Positions 7,033 to 15,560 of a stretch of 64,000 nt of DNA are shown here, piece by piece. The position numbers and the translations under genes were made by a program. Each line of letters starts with the position of its first letter. The stretch's first letter is position 1. Location: NCBI GenBank assembly GCA_037142875.1, contig JBAWZV010000001.1, forward strand, positions 372,001 to 436,000, in the 5' to 3' direction. The notes beneath the pieces were generated by a model. It ran no database searches. It was given only the letters and a program-made list of their open reading frames with translations, and was not told where the DNA came from. The stretch is from PALSA-600 sp037142875. Lineage in GTDB: Bacteria > Actinomycetota > Thermoleophilia > Gaiellales > Gaiellaceae.

Positions 7033-9126
7033 GTGGGTCGCCGCGCAGATCTCGATGCACTCCTCGCCGAGCGGCATGCGCGCGTTCGTCGTCGTGCCGC
7101 CCGCCGTCGTCGGGCGAAGCGCGCCGGCGCAGCATTTGTCGTGGTCGCCGGGATCGCGGGCGGCACCGTCTTCATGATCGGCTTCGGGGCCGGTGCCGCG
7201 CTCTCGTCGACCTGCACCCTCTCGAGCCTTCAGCCGGTGGCGATCGGCTCGAACTCGTTTGTCTACGCGGCCGACGGCACGCTGCTCGGATCGATCCCGG
7301 CCGAGCGCAACCGCGTTCCGGTGACCCTCGCACACATGAGCCGTTGGCTCCCGAAGGCGAGCGTGGCGATCGAGGATCGGCGTTTCTACCAGCACGGCGG
7401 TATCGACTACGTCGGGATCACCCGAGCGCTCTGGCGGGACGTGAGCGCAGGAAAGGTCGTCGAGGGTGGCTCGACGATCGACCAGCAGCTCGTGCGCAAC
7501 CTCTACACCGGCCGCGAGCAGACCTTGCAGCGGAAGCTGAAAGAGGCCTGTCTGGCGATCCGCCTGAGCCACCGTTGGTCGAAGGACCGGATCCTCGCGA
7601 CCTATCTCAACATCGTCTACTACGGCAACCACGCCTACGGCACCGAGGCTGCAGCCCAGACGTACTTCTCACGGCACGCCCGTGAGCTCAACCTTCCCGA
7701 GGCGGCGCTGATCGCCGGCCTGACTCAGGCGCCATCCCTCTACGACCCGCTCCACAACCCAACTGCGGCCATCGCCAGACGGAACGAGGTGCTCCAGGCG
7801 ATGCGCGGCGACGGCGCGATCTCCGGTGCCCAGTACCGCTGGGCGGTCGCACAGCCGATCCATCTCCGGCCCGGTCGCGTCTACGCGACGATCAAGCAGC
7901 CCTACTTCGTCTCGTACGTGATCGACGAGCTCGAGCGCACGTACGGAGCGAACACGGTCCGCGAAGGTGGCCTCCGGGTCTATACCACGATCGAGCCGAA
8001 GCTCCAGGCGGCGGCGAACAGGGCCATCCGCGACACCCTCTACGAGTCGAACGACCCTGCTGCGGCGATCGTCTCGATCGAGCCGGGCACGGGCGCGATC
8101 CGGGCGATGACGGCCGTCACTCCGGGGAACGTCGGCAACCAGTACAACCTGGCGGCGCAGTCGACCCGCGAGGCGGGATCGACCTTCAAGCCGTTCGTGC
8201 TGGCCGCGGCGATCGAGAAGGGGATCAACCCGGACACGACGACGTACGTCTCCGCCGCGTTCACCTGCACGGCGCCGGAGTGCCTCACGAACGGCGAGCC
8301 CTGGTCGGTCTCGACGTACGACCACACCTACGCGGGTCCGATCTCGATCACGAACGCGACGCTCCGTTCGGACAACACGGTCTACGCGCAGCTGACCCTT
8401 GACGTCGGCCCCGAGACGGTCTGGAAGATGGCCAGGCGGCTCGGCGTGCACCTTAGCCAGGCCCCCGTCGCCTCGATCGGCCTCGGCCCGCTCTCGGTGT
8501 CTCCTCTCGACATGGCCTCGGCCTACGCCACGTTCGCCTCGGGCGGCATCTACGCCCGTCCACTGGCGATCCGGAAGGTGATCCTGCCGGGCGGCCGGGC
8601 CGACCGGACTGCCGGCTGGGGCAGGCCCCACACCCGACGTGTGCTCCAGGACGGTGTTGCCTGGAAGGTCAACCAGGTGCTCGCCGCAAATGCCGCGTAC
8701 GGGACGGGTGCCGGCTCGGGCGACGGCATTCATCCCAACGCCGGCAAGACCGGGACGACGGAGGACCACGCAGATGCGTGGTTCGACGGATACACGCGCG
8801 ATCTCTCCACCGCGGTGTGGATGGGGTACCAGTCCGGCGAGATCCCGATGCTCTCCGTCCACGGTCGCTCTGTCGCTGGCGCGACGTTCCCTGTCCCGAT
8901 CTGGCACCTCTACATGCGTACCGCCGAGCAGGGCCTCCCCGCCCGACCGTTCCCGTCCCCGGTTCACCCCCCAGCCTTCGCGGCCTTCACGCCCGCGACC
9001 ACCTTCGGGACGCTCGCGACGGCTCCCGCCCTGCCCCTCGTTTCGCCCACCCGGGTCGCGCCGACCGAGCCACGGCGGGGCCGTCCAGTGCCAGCGATCC
9101 CGGCGCCCCGGATGTTCGTCCACTGA
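7033..9126 (+). CDS. Class A penicillin-binding protein (transglycosylase/transpeptidase)
   Basis: Bifunctional peptidoglycan synthase anchored by one N-terminal transmembrane helix after a very basic cytoplasmic tail. The 697-residue product has a GT51 domain with the catalytic glutamate in VAIEDRRFYQHGG (about E114) and the GGSTIDQQLVRN motif, then a transpeptidase domain with SxxK at about 383-386 (STFK), SDN in LRSDNTVYAQ, and KTGT near 572. The C-terminus is proline-rich and unstructured. GTG 7033 starts 5 bases after mscS. No PASTA domains are present. Confidence 0.95.
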   Translation: MGRRADLDALLAERHARVRRRAARRRRAKRAGAAFVVVAGIAGGTVFMIGFGAGAALSSTCTLSSLQPVAIGSNSFVYAADGTLLGSIPAERNRVPVTLAHMSRWLPKASVAIEDRRFYQHGGIDYVGITRALWRDVSAGKVVEGGSTIDQQLVRNLYTGREQTLQRKLKEACLAIRLSHRWSKDRILATYLNIVYYGNHAYGTEAAAQTYFSRHARELNLPEAALIAGLTQAPSLYDPLHNPTAAIARRNEVLQAMRGDGAISGAQYRWAVAQPIHLRPGRVYATIKQPYFVSYVIDELERTYGANTVREGGLRVYTTIEPKLQAAANRAIRDTLYESNDPAAAIVSIEPGTGAIRAMTAVTPGNVGNQYNLAAQSTREAGSTFKPFVLAAAIEKGINPDTTTYVSAAFTCTAPECLTNGEPWSVSTYDHTYAGPISITNATLRSDNTVYAQLTLDVGPETVWKMARRLGVHLSQAPVASIGLGPLSVSPLDMASAYATFASGGIYARPLAIRKVILPGGRADRTAGWGRPHTRRVLQDGVAWKVNQVLAANAAYGTGAGSGDGIHPNAGKTGTTEDHADAWFDGYTRDLSTAVWMGYQSGEIPMLSVHGRSVAGATFPVPIWHLYMRTAEQGLPARPFPSPVHPPAFAAFTPATTFGTLATAPALPLVSPTRVAPTEPRRGRPVPAIPAPRMFVH

Positions 9127-9145
9127 GTGATCCGCCCAGTCGCGA

Positions 9146-9151
9146 TATCGT
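9146..9151 (+). promoter_or_regulatory. Putative -10 box TATCGT, leaderless start for moeA
   Basis: TATCGT ends 7 bases before GTG 9159 with no ribosome binding site between. The box argues for GTG 9159 rather than the in-frame GTG at 9150, which lies inside the box itself. Confidence 0.45.
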
Positions 9152-9158
9152 GGCTTTC

Positions 9159-10349
9159 GTGAGCCAAGAGCTTCTCTCGATCGAGCACGCGCTTGCCCTC
9201 GTGCTCGAGCGCACACACCCGCTTGCCGCGGAGGACGTTGCACTTGAAGACGCGGCAGGCAGGGTGCTGCATGAGCCTGCTCGCGCCGCGGTTGACCTCC
9301 CACCCTTCGCAGCCTCTGCGATGGACGGCTTTGCGCTTCGCGTGGCCGATGTTCCGGCCACGCTTCCCATCGGCGGGCGGGTGGCGGCGGGGCGACCGTC
9401 CGAGCGACCGCTCGTCTCCGGCGAGATCATGGAGATCTCAACGGGCGGCGTCGTGCCCGACGGGGCTGACGCGGTCGTCCCGATAGAGGATGTCGTGCAG
9501 GTCGGCGACAGCGTCACGATCGGCTCTGTTGGCGCGGGTGACAACATTCGACCTCAGGGCGGGGACCTTCGAGTCGGGGACGTCGTCGTGCCAGCCGGCG
9601 TGCGGATCGGACCGGCTCACATCGGGGCGCTTGCAGCTGCCGGCGTGACGACCCTTCGCTGCGCACGGCTGCCCCGGGCTGTGGTGCTCGTGACGGGGAC
9701 GGAGCTCAGGGCGCCCGGCGACACGCTCTCCCCCGGCGAGATCTACGACGCGAACGGCTTCATCCTCGCGACGCAGCTCAGGTCGGCGGGCGCAGTCGTC
9801 GAACGGCACCCGCCGGTCGAGGACGACGCAGCGGCGACACGGACCGCAATCGAACGTGGCCTCGAGGCTGACATTCTCATCACGACCGGCGGGGTCTCGG
9901 TCGGAGTGCACGATCTCGTCCGTGCGACCGAGGCAGAGCTGGGCGTCGAGGAGGTGTTCTGGCGTGTCGCCATGCGACCCGGGAAGCCTGTTGCATTCGG
10001 CGTACGGGGAGCGACTCTCGTCTTTGGTCTGCCAGGAAACCCCGTGTCGTCGCTCGTCGCGTTCGAGCTCTTCGTCCGTCCTGCGCTGCTGGCGATGCAG
10101 GGGCTCGCCGATCCGACCCCGGCGTTTCTTCCGGGCCGGCTTGGCCGCCCAGCTGGCCGGGCGGCTGCACGTGACTCATTGCATCGCGCCAGGACGCGCG
10201 TCGAAGGCGACGCGGTCATGCTTGACGTTCTCTCGGGCCAGGAGTCGCACATGATCGCCCAGGCGGCTCTTGCGGACGCGCTCGTTCTGGTTCCGCGCGG
10301 CGACGGCGATCTCGCCGCCGGCGCGCCGGTGCGCTACCTCGCGCTCTAG
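9159..10349 (+). CDS. moeA: Molybdopterin molybdenumtransferase MoeA
   Basis: Inserts molybdate into adenylated molybdopterin, completing the molybdenum cofactor. The 396-residue product shows the MoeA domain order: LPPFAASAMDGFAL near the N-terminus, EIMEISTGGVVPDGADAVVPIE, a MoaB/Mog-like domain with TGTEL, GEIYDANGF and TTGGVSVGVHD, then GLPGNPVSSLVAFELFVRPAL and a C-terminal domain IV. GTG 9159 is chosen from the TATCGT box placed 7 bases before it. moaC and mog lie 3.4 kb downstream, separated by two proteases, so the pathway genes are clustered but not contiguous. Confidence 0.95.
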   Translation: MSQELLSIEHALALVLERTHPLAAEDVALEDAAGRVLHEPARAAVDLPPFAASAMDGFALRVADVPATLPIGGRVAAGRPSERPLVSGEIMEISTGGVVPDGADAVVPIEDVVQVGDSVTIGSVGAGDNIRPQGGDLRVGDVVVPAGVRIGPAHIGALAAAGVTTLRCARLPRAVVLVTGTELRAPGDTLSPGEIYDANGFILATQLRSAGAVVERHPPVEDDAAATRTAIERGLEADILITTGGVSVGVHDLVRATEAELGVEEVFWRVAMRPGKPVAFGVRGATLVFGLPGNPVSSLVAFELFVRPALLAMQGLADPTPAFLPGRLGRPAGRAAARDSLHRARTRVEGDAVMLDVLSGQESHMIAQAALADALVLVPRGDGDLAAGAPVRYLAL

Positions 10350-10375
10350 CGAGAACGACCTCGCTACCGTCCGCG

Positions 10376-10392
10376 TTCCACGTGAAAACGGC
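10376..10392. other. parS-like site 1
   Basis: TTCCACGTGAAAACGGC contains the CACGTG core of the parS consensus GTTTCACGTGAAAC with one change in each arm (GTTC left, AAAA right). It lies in the short gap between the convergent ends of moeA and the M28 peptidase, about 7 kb from parB. An identical 17-base copy lies exactly 50 bases further on. ParB binding is inferred. Confidence 0.6.
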
Positions 10393-10425
10393 GACGCGAC
10401 GCGCCACGCGCCGGGACAACCGGCA

Positions 10426-10442
10426 TTCCACGTGAAAACGGC
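10426..10442. other. parS-like site 2
   Basis: Second exact copy of TTCCACGTGAAAACGGC, with centre 50 bases from the first copy. Flanks differ beyond the 17 bases (GACGCGAC after copy 1, TGCGTCCG after copy 2), so this is not a long recent duplication. No other full match of this kind was noticed in the window. Confidence 0.6.
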
Positions 10443-10471
10443 TGCGTCCGCCTTCCGGGTGGCACGCTGCG

Positions 10472-12364
10472 TCAGCGTCGGGGATTACGCCGCGCCGACA
10501 CCGGCCACTCGCTGGCTCGTGCGCGGAGGGCAAGCAGGAGTCCGATCCTGATCGCGCGACGGACGGTGCCGGGCGGGGGCTCGTGCGGGGGCGCGGCGTA
10601 GCGACCTGCCGCAAGTGCGGCAAGCTGCCCAGCCGCTGCCGCGCCAGCGAGCACGAGCAACACCGGCACCGGCTTGATGTAGCCGACAATGACCAGAAGG
10701 AGCAGGTACCACGGCGCATCCCAGCCCAGGTGGTATCGAGCGGCGAGAGACGTGACGAGGAGCAGTGGGGCGATCAGCCCGGCGACAAACAGCGCAACGC
10801 GCACCACGGCTCTCACTGCCCGGAGCTGCGGGAGCCAGAGCCACAGGTGGAGGGCGGGGAGCACGTAGATCAGGGCGAACGGGTTGGTCGCAATCGTGAG
10901 GAGGCCGCAGATCGCCAGGCCTACCAGCGCAACGATGGCTCCGGCGAGCTGATCCTCGGGTGTGGGCGGCGTGCGCGAGGCAAGGCGCGGCCGTGTCGCG
11001 GCCCAGGACACGGCGACGAGCAGGCCAAACGCCGTGAGCGTGAGCGCCGGCCACGTCCCCGCCACCGCCGTCTCGAGATTCACCGGCCGCGGCGGCCCGG
11101 TTGGCCAGAGGCCGAGCAGGAGGAAGCACGCGAAGAGTGCAGCGACCGAAAGCCAGAAGCCAAGCCGCGCGCGCAGCGACAGAACCGCCGGCATGACGGG
11201 GATATGGTGGCGCCGCGAGAGCGCGTAGAGGTCGACAATTGCGATCAGGAACGGCATCAGGAGCGCGATTAGCACGAGTTCGACGGCCCAGCCGCTGATC
11301 GTGCGGCCGTCAACCCAGACGAAGCTGGCGGCGCTCGGGGAGAGCTCAAGGCCCTGGTTGAGCGATCCGAGGATCTCCTGGGCCGCTTGCCCGAGCGAGG
11401 CGAGCCGGGTCCGCTGTAGGCCGGCCACGGTGTCCCCGAAGCCGGCTCGAGGTCGCTCACCGGAGGTCGTGATCGTGATGGCCGGGATCGCGGCACCGAC
11501 GAACGGGCCCTGCTCGTAGAGTGAGAAGGGGAACGCGAGATCGGCGAGCTGCGCGGAGAAGCCGGGCATGAGAGGCGCGGAGCCTGTCTGGTCGAGGATC
11601 CGGGCCCTGGTTGTCGCTATGAGAGACGCTGTGGGCGAGCGAGGCGCATCGCCACCGATGAGCAGCCTCGCCGGGCCTGTCCCGGCAAGTGCATCGAGAT
11701 TCATGACGGCGACAATGTGGCCTTGATACGGGGAGCGTTGCGCGAAACGGACAGCACCGAGACCGCCGTACGCGCCTCCATCCGTCGAGAGGAAGATGAG
11801 CGTGTGTGGCGAGACCACGGTGCCCTGGCTCTCGGTCTCCGGTTGGGCGTAGCTTCGCGCGAGCTCGATCAGTGCCGCCGTGCCGCTCGCGTTGTCGTCG
11901 GCACCGGGCCCGATGCCCAGATCGTCCCGGTGCGCCATTACCACGATGACGTCAGGAGACTGACCGGGCGCGACGGCATAGAGGTTGCGCAGGGTGACGC
12001 GACCCGCTCCCGGGACGTCCTCGCTCCAGGCGTCGGTCGAGACCGGCAGGCCGTAGGCGGCGATCTGGTTCCGGAACCACTGCCCGGCGGCGATGGCGGA
12101 CGATGTCCCCGGCCGCCGGTCGGGAAACTCCGTAGCGAACCCGCGGGCCAGTGCAATCGTTGCGCGTGCATCGAACGCCGGTGGGAGCGTCGGCTTCTGG
12201 AGCGGCGCCGGTTGGCGAACGCTGAAGGCGGCTAGCAGCAGCGGGAAGACGACGAGGAGGAACGAGGCCCGGTAGAGGTGCCCGTTGACCGGCCGGTCGA
12301 GCGTGCCGCGTCGCCGCCGACGGTGGCGCCTTCGGCGGCGAGCGGGGAGAGTCGAAGCCGACAT
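10472..12364 (-). CDS. M28-family membrane metallopeptidase
   Basis: Probable membrane-anchored aminopeptidase-type zinc peptidase. The 630-residue product begins with a run of arginines and one transmembrane helix, followed by an external M28 domain with zinc-ligand motifs VMAHRDD, GADDNASGTAALIELAR, STDGGAYGGLGAVRFA and VMNLDAL. The second half holds about eight further hydrophobic segments, as in FXNA/ER aminopeptidase-like M28 proteins. The usual EE pair before the glycine-rich turn reads TDGG, so the catalytic acid position deserves checking. ATG 12364 follows a TACACT box by 9 bases. Its substrate is unknown. Confidence 0.85.
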   Translation of the reverse strand: MSASTLPARRRRRHRRRRRGTLDRPVNGHLYRASFLLVVFPLLLAAFSVRQPAPLQKPTLPPAFDARATIALARGFATEFPDRRPGTSSAIAAGQWFRNQIAAYGLPVSTDAWSEDVPGAGRVTLRNLYAVAPGQSPDVIVVMAHRDDLGIGPGADDNASGTAALIELARSYAQPETESQGTVVSPHTLIFLSTDGGAYGGLGAVRFAQRSPYQGHIVAVMNLDALAGTGPARLLIGGDAPRSPTASLIATTRARILDQTGSAPLMPGFSAQLADLAFPFSLYEQGPFVGAAIPAITITTSGERPRAGFGDTVAGLQRTRLASLGQAAQEILGSLNQGLELSPSAASFVWVDGRTISGWAVELVLIALLMPFLIAIVDLYALSRRHHIPVMPAVLSLRARLGFWLSVAALFACFLLLGLWPTGPPRPVNLETAVAGTWPALTLTAFGLLVAVSWAATRPRLASRTPPTPEDQLAGAIVALVGLAICGLLTIATNPFALIYVLPALHLWLWLPQLRAVRAVVRVALFVAGLIAPLLLVTSLAARYHLGWDAPWYLLLLVIVGYIKPVPVLLVLAGAAAAGQLAALAAGRYAAPPHEPPPGTVRRAIRIGLLLALRARASEWPVSARRNPRR

Positions 12365-12373
12365 CGCCGCGCA

Positions 12374-12379
12374 AGTGTA
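12374..12379 (-). promoter_or_regulatory. Putative -10 box TACACT for the M28 peptidase
   Basis: TACACT on the minus strand ends 9 bases before ATG 12364, with no ribosome binding site between. The same hexamer is placed the same distance before the IscA-type gene. Confidence 0.45.
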
Positions 12380-12476
12380 GGAACCCCGGGCGGGGAGCAT
12401 CGCCGTTGGTGGCGACGACGACCGAATTGAGGCGGGATTCGAAGACCGCCGGTGAAACTGGTTACATCTGCGCTGC

Positions 12477-13682
12477 GTGCGTCCCTCCGTCGTCGTCCTC
12501 ATTGCGTTTGCCGCGGCGGTAGCGGGTGCCGCGGGCGCCGTTGTCGCCGGCCAGACGGGCGGCTGGCTCAATGGCGGGACCCGAACGACGGTCGTCGTGC
12601 GGGATCCGCTCGACAGCGTGATCACCCCGCCGCCGATCGTGATCTCGAAGCCGCTCGTGGCGAATGGCTTCCAGCCGACGAGGATCTACAACCAGCGGAT
12701 CTCCGGAGTCGTCACGATCTTCGCGTACTTCCCGGGGAAGAACGGCGGCTCCCAGAGCCTTGACGAGGGGGCCGGCTTCGTGGTCTCGAAGTCGGGGTAC
12801 GTCATGACAGCGGCCCACGTGATCGCAGCGACGAATGCGGCCAGCGGCAAGGGGCGCGCCGCGAGCAAGGTGTTCGTGCAGTTCGCAAACGGCGACCGCG
12901 TCCGGGCCCAGATCGTCGGTTGGGACCCGTTCGACGATGTCGGCATCGTGAAGGTGGATCCGGCGGCGCACGCGCTCGTACCCGTTCCGCTCGGGACATC
13001 GGCGCAGGTGAAGGTGGGTGAGCCTGTCGCCGCGATCGGTACGCCGTTCGGCATCCAGAACACGCTCTCGATCGGGATCGTCTCGGCGACCCGTCGGACG
13101 ATCCCGTCGCTGACGACCGCCTACGACCTCGTCGACGCGATCCAGACGGATGCACCGATCAACCGGGGCAACTCGGGCGGGCCACTCTTTGACTCCAAGG
13201 GCCTCGTGATCGGCCTGTATGCACAGATGCGAACGGGCAGGACGGGCTTCCAGGGCGTGAGCTTTGCGATCCCGATCGACTCCGCGAAACGCTCGTTCTC
13301 CCAGCTCGTCGTCTCGGGTCGCGTCTCGTATGCGTACGCAGGAATCAAGACAGAGAACCTCACGCCGACGATCGCCAGGCAGTACGGCTACTCCGTGAAA
13401 CGCGGAGCGCTCATCGACGTTGTGACGCCGGGCACGGGTGCCGAGAAGGCCGGCCTCCGTGCGGGCACGCAGAACGTGATCTTCGCGAACCAGGCGATCA
13501 CGCTCGGTGGGGACGTGATCATCGGGATCGGCGGGCTCCCCGTTGCCAGTGTGGACGACGTGATTCGGATCATCTCGGCTCGTTTCCTGCCTGGAGAGGT
13601 TGCGCGGTTCACGATCGTGCGCCATGGTCACCGGCTCGTCGTTCCGGTCACGCTCGGCGAGCGTCCGCTGAACGGCGGGTGA
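12477..13682 (+). CDS. HtrA/DegP-type serine protease with PDZ domain
   Basis: Envelope quality-control protease of family S1C. The 401-residue product has an N-terminal hydrophobic anchor or signal (about 4-25), a trypsin-like domain with the triad His114 (MTAAHV), Asp154 (FDDVGIVKVD) and Ser233 (NRGNSGGPLF), and one C-terminal PDZ domain. Two cysteines are absent and only one PDZ is present, as in DegS or HhoA types. GTG 12477 lacks a ribosome binding site. It is divergent to the M28 peptidase, so two envelope proteases share a 112-base control region. Confidence 0.93.
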   Translation: MRPSVVVLIAFAAAVAGAAGAVVAGQTGGWLNGGTRTTVVVRDPLDSVITPPPIVISKPLVANGFQPTRIYNQRISGVVTIFAYFPGKNGGSQSLDEGAGFVVSKSGYVMTAAHVIAATNAASGKGRAASKVFVQFANGDRVRAQIVGWDPFDDVGIVKVDPAAHALVPVPLGTSAQVKVGEPVAAIGTPFGIQNTLSIGIVSATRRTIPSLTTAYDLVDAIQTDAPINRGNSGGPLFDSKGLVIGLYAQMRTGRTGFQGVSFAIPIDSAKRSFSQLVVSGRVSYAYAGIKTENLTPTIARQYGYSVKRGALIDVVTPGTGAEKAGLRAGTQNVIFANQAITLGGDVIIGIGGLPVASVDDVIRIISARFLPGEVARFTIVRHGHRLVVPVTLGERPLNGG

Positions 13683-13719
13683 GAACACGTGGGCAGCGCC
13701 CTTCACCGCCGATCCGGGC

Positions 13720-13725
13720 TACGAT
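13720..13725 (+). promoter_or_regulatory. Putative -10 box TACGAT, leaderless start for moaC
   Basis: TACGAT ends 7 bases before ATG 13733; no ribosome binding site precedes that ATG. It would be the head promoter of the moaC to SAM hydrolase run. Confidence 0.5.
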
Positions 13726-13732
13726 CGCGGGC

Positions 13733-14182
13733 ATGACTGAGCTGTCGCATGTTGACGAAGCCTCGGGGTCGGTCAAGATGGTCGATGTCGGCCACAAGCC
13801 CCCGATGCGCCGCCGCGCGGTCGCGACCGGAACGGTGCTGATGGCACCCGAGACCGCCCGCCGGATCCGCGACCTCCCAAAGGGTGACGCGCTGGCCACC
13901 GCGCAGCTCGCGGGGATCCTCGCCGCCAAGCGAACGAGCGACCTCATCCCCCTCTGCCACCCGCTGCCGCTCTCGGTAGCCGGTGTCGATCTTGCGGTCG
14001 GCGATGACCGGGTCGACATCACTGCGTATGCGGAGACGACGTCGCAGACCGGAGTCGAGATGGAGGCGTTGACGGCAGTCAGCGTCGCGGCTCTGACGAT
14101 CTACGACATGGCCAAGGCGATCGACAAGGGCATGGTCATCTCCGAGATCACACTCCGGGAGAAGACGAAGGACATCGTTTGA
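13733..14182 (+). CDS. moaC: Cyclic pyranopterin monophosphate synthase MoaC
   Basis: Converts the MoaA product into cyclic pyranopterin monophosphate in molybdenum cofactor synthesis. The 149-residue product carries the MoaC hallmarks: LSHVDEASGSVKMVDVG, the RRRAVATGTVLM stretch, IPLCHPLPLS, and a YAETTSQTGVEMEALTA segment followed by IYDMAKAIDKGM. It is slightly shorter than usual but complete. The mog start overlaps its stop. The absence of moaA, moaD and moaE here means the rest of the pathway is elsewhere. Confidence 0.96.
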   Translation: MTELSHVDEASGSVKMVDVGHKPPMRRRAVATGTVLMAPETARRIRDLPKGDALATAQLAGILAAKRTSDLIPLCHPLPLSVAGVDLAVGDDRVDITAYAETTSQTGVEMEALTAVSVAALTIYDMAKAIDKGMVISEITLREKTKDIV

Positions 14183-14664
14183 GGGCAGCCGTGCTGACCG
14201 TCTCCGACCGCGTCTCGCGGGGCGAGGCGGAGGATGGGAGCGGGGCGGCGCTCGAGGAGTTGTTGCGGGAGGACGGCTACGACGTCGTCCGTCGCCTCGT
14301 CCCTGACGAGGCCGACCAGATCGCTTCGGCAATCGTCGCGCTCGCTGCCGAGGTGGCGCTCGTGCTGACGACCGGCGGCACCGGGCTCGCCGCACGCGAT
14401 GTCACACCCGAGGCAACCCGGACGGTGCTCGACCGCGAGGCGCCCGGGATCGCGCAGGCGATTCGTGCCGACTCCATCTCGAAGACACCCCACGGACTGC
14501 TCTCCCGGGGCCTTGCCGGCACCGTCGGCTCGACGCTCGTCGTGAATCTCGCCGGCTCGCCCGGTGCCTGTCGTGACGGCTATGCCGTGCTCCGCCCCGC
14601 ACTGACGCACGCGCTACGACTGCTGGCGGATCAGAAGACCGCCACCGACCACGTCAACACGTAG
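14179..14664 (+). CDS. Molybdopterin adenylyltransferase (Mog/MoaB family)
   Basis: Adenylates molybdopterin ahead of MoeA. The 161-residue product has VLTVSDRVSRGEAEDGSG, the TTGGTGLAARDVTPEAT motif that binds the pterin, and NLAGSPGACRDGY near the end. Mog and MoaB paralogues are not easily told apart from sequence alone. TTG 14179 overlaps the moaC stop by 4 bases, so translation is probably coupled. The ubiA-family gene begins 5 bases after its stop. Confidence 0.9.
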   Translation: MRAAVLTVSDRVSRGEAEDGSGAALEELLREDGYDVVRRLVPDEADQIASAIVALAAEVALVLTTGGTGLAARDVTPEATRTVLDREAPGIAQAIRADSISKTPHGLLSRGLAGTVGSTLVVNLAGSPGACRDGYAVLRPALTHALRLLADQKTATDHVNT

Positions 14665-14669
14665 CCAGC

Positions 14670-15560
14670 ATGGGCAACACGCTCTCTGCCGGCCGTCGGT
14701 CGGGCTCCCTCGCGCTCGCATCGCTGTTTGCGAAGCTGATCAAGATCGAGCACACCGTCTTTGCGCTTCCGTTTGCCTATGTCGGCTCGGTGCTCGCGCT
14801 CGGCAGAGTGCCATCGGCTCGCGACTTCTTCTGGGTGACCGTTGCGATGGGGGGAGCGCGCTCGCTTGCAATGGCGCTCAATCGGCTGATCGACGCAGGT
14901 ATCGACGCGAGAAACCCTCGCACCGCGAATCGCGAGCTTCCCTCCGGCGCGCTCTCCGCGGCCTCGGTCGTCGCGTTCTGCTTCGGGTCGCTCGCAGTGT
15001 TTCTCGTCGCCGCCTGGCAGCTCGATCCCCTCGTTCGCTGGCTGTGGCCAATTCCGGTCGCCGCGTTCGTCATCTACCCGTACCTCAAGCGGTTTACGTG
15101 GCTCTGTCACATCTGGCTTGGCCTGGTCGATGGCCTCGCTCCGGTCGGTGGCTGGGTGGCGGTCAAGGGCGATCTCCCCTGGCAGGCCTGGGCGCTCGGG
15201 TTCGCTGTTGCCGCGTGGGTCGCCGGGTTTGATCTCTTCTACTCGCTCTTCGACCTCGAGATCGATCGAGCCCAGGGCCTGCACTCGTGGGCTGTCCGTT
15301 TCGGGGAGAGAGGCGTGTTTGTTGGCTCAAGGGGGCTCCACCTCGCGACGGTTGCGGCGCTCGTGTCGGTGGGGCTGGGTCTCGATGTCGGGGGCTGGTA
15401 CTGGGCAGGTGCCGCGGTCGTCGCCGGCCTCCTCGCCTACGAGCACTCGCTCGTCTCCCCGGGCGATCACCGACGGCTGAACGCCGCGTTCTTCACGATG
15501 AACGGCGTCATCAGCCTCGCGTTCTTCGGCGCGGTCATCGCGGACGCCGTCTCGCGATGA
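14670..15560 (+). CDS. UbiA-family prenyltransferase (possible MqnP)
   Basis: Integral-membrane aromatic prenyltransferase. The 296-residue product has about eight hydrophobic segments and the two aspartate motifs of the family: NRLIDAGIDARNPRTANRE (first) and DLFYSLFDLEIDRAQ (second, DxxxD-type). The opening KLIKIEHTVFALPFAYVGS resembles 4-hydroxybenzoate prenyltransferase-like proteins and MqnP of the futalosine menaquinone route, which fits a complex-I organism that would use menaquinone, but no mqn gene is in the window. It is followed with a 4-base overlap by ccmA, a linkage seen in several phyla. Confidence 0.85.
   Translation: MGNTLSAGRRSGSLALASLFAKLIKIEHTVFALPFAYVGSVLALGRVPSARDFFWVTVAMGGARSLAMALNRLIDAGIDARNPRTANRELPSGALSAASVVAFCFGSLAVFLVAAWQLDPLVRWLWPIPVAAFVIYPYLKRFTWLCHIWLGLVDGLAPVGGWVAVKGDLPWQAWALGFAVAAWVAGFDLFYSLFDLEIDRAQGLHSWAVRFGERGVFVGSRGLHLATVAALVSVGLGLDVGGWYWAGAAVVAGLLAYEHSLVSPGDHRRLNAAFFTMNGVISLAFFGAVIADAVSR

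Noticed and set aside
7669..9303. Open frame of 544 codons on the minus strand opposite the PBP gene
   Set aside because: Arginine-rich shadow of the penicillin-binding protein and moeA start; it crosses two real genes and has no recognisable domain.
10148..10156. Further CACGTG hexamers as parS sites (for example within moeA near 10151, and near 12817, 26034, 46295)
   Set aside because: They lack the TTY.../AAA arms of the parS palindrome and lie in coding sequence, so they are chance hexamers in GC-rich DNA.
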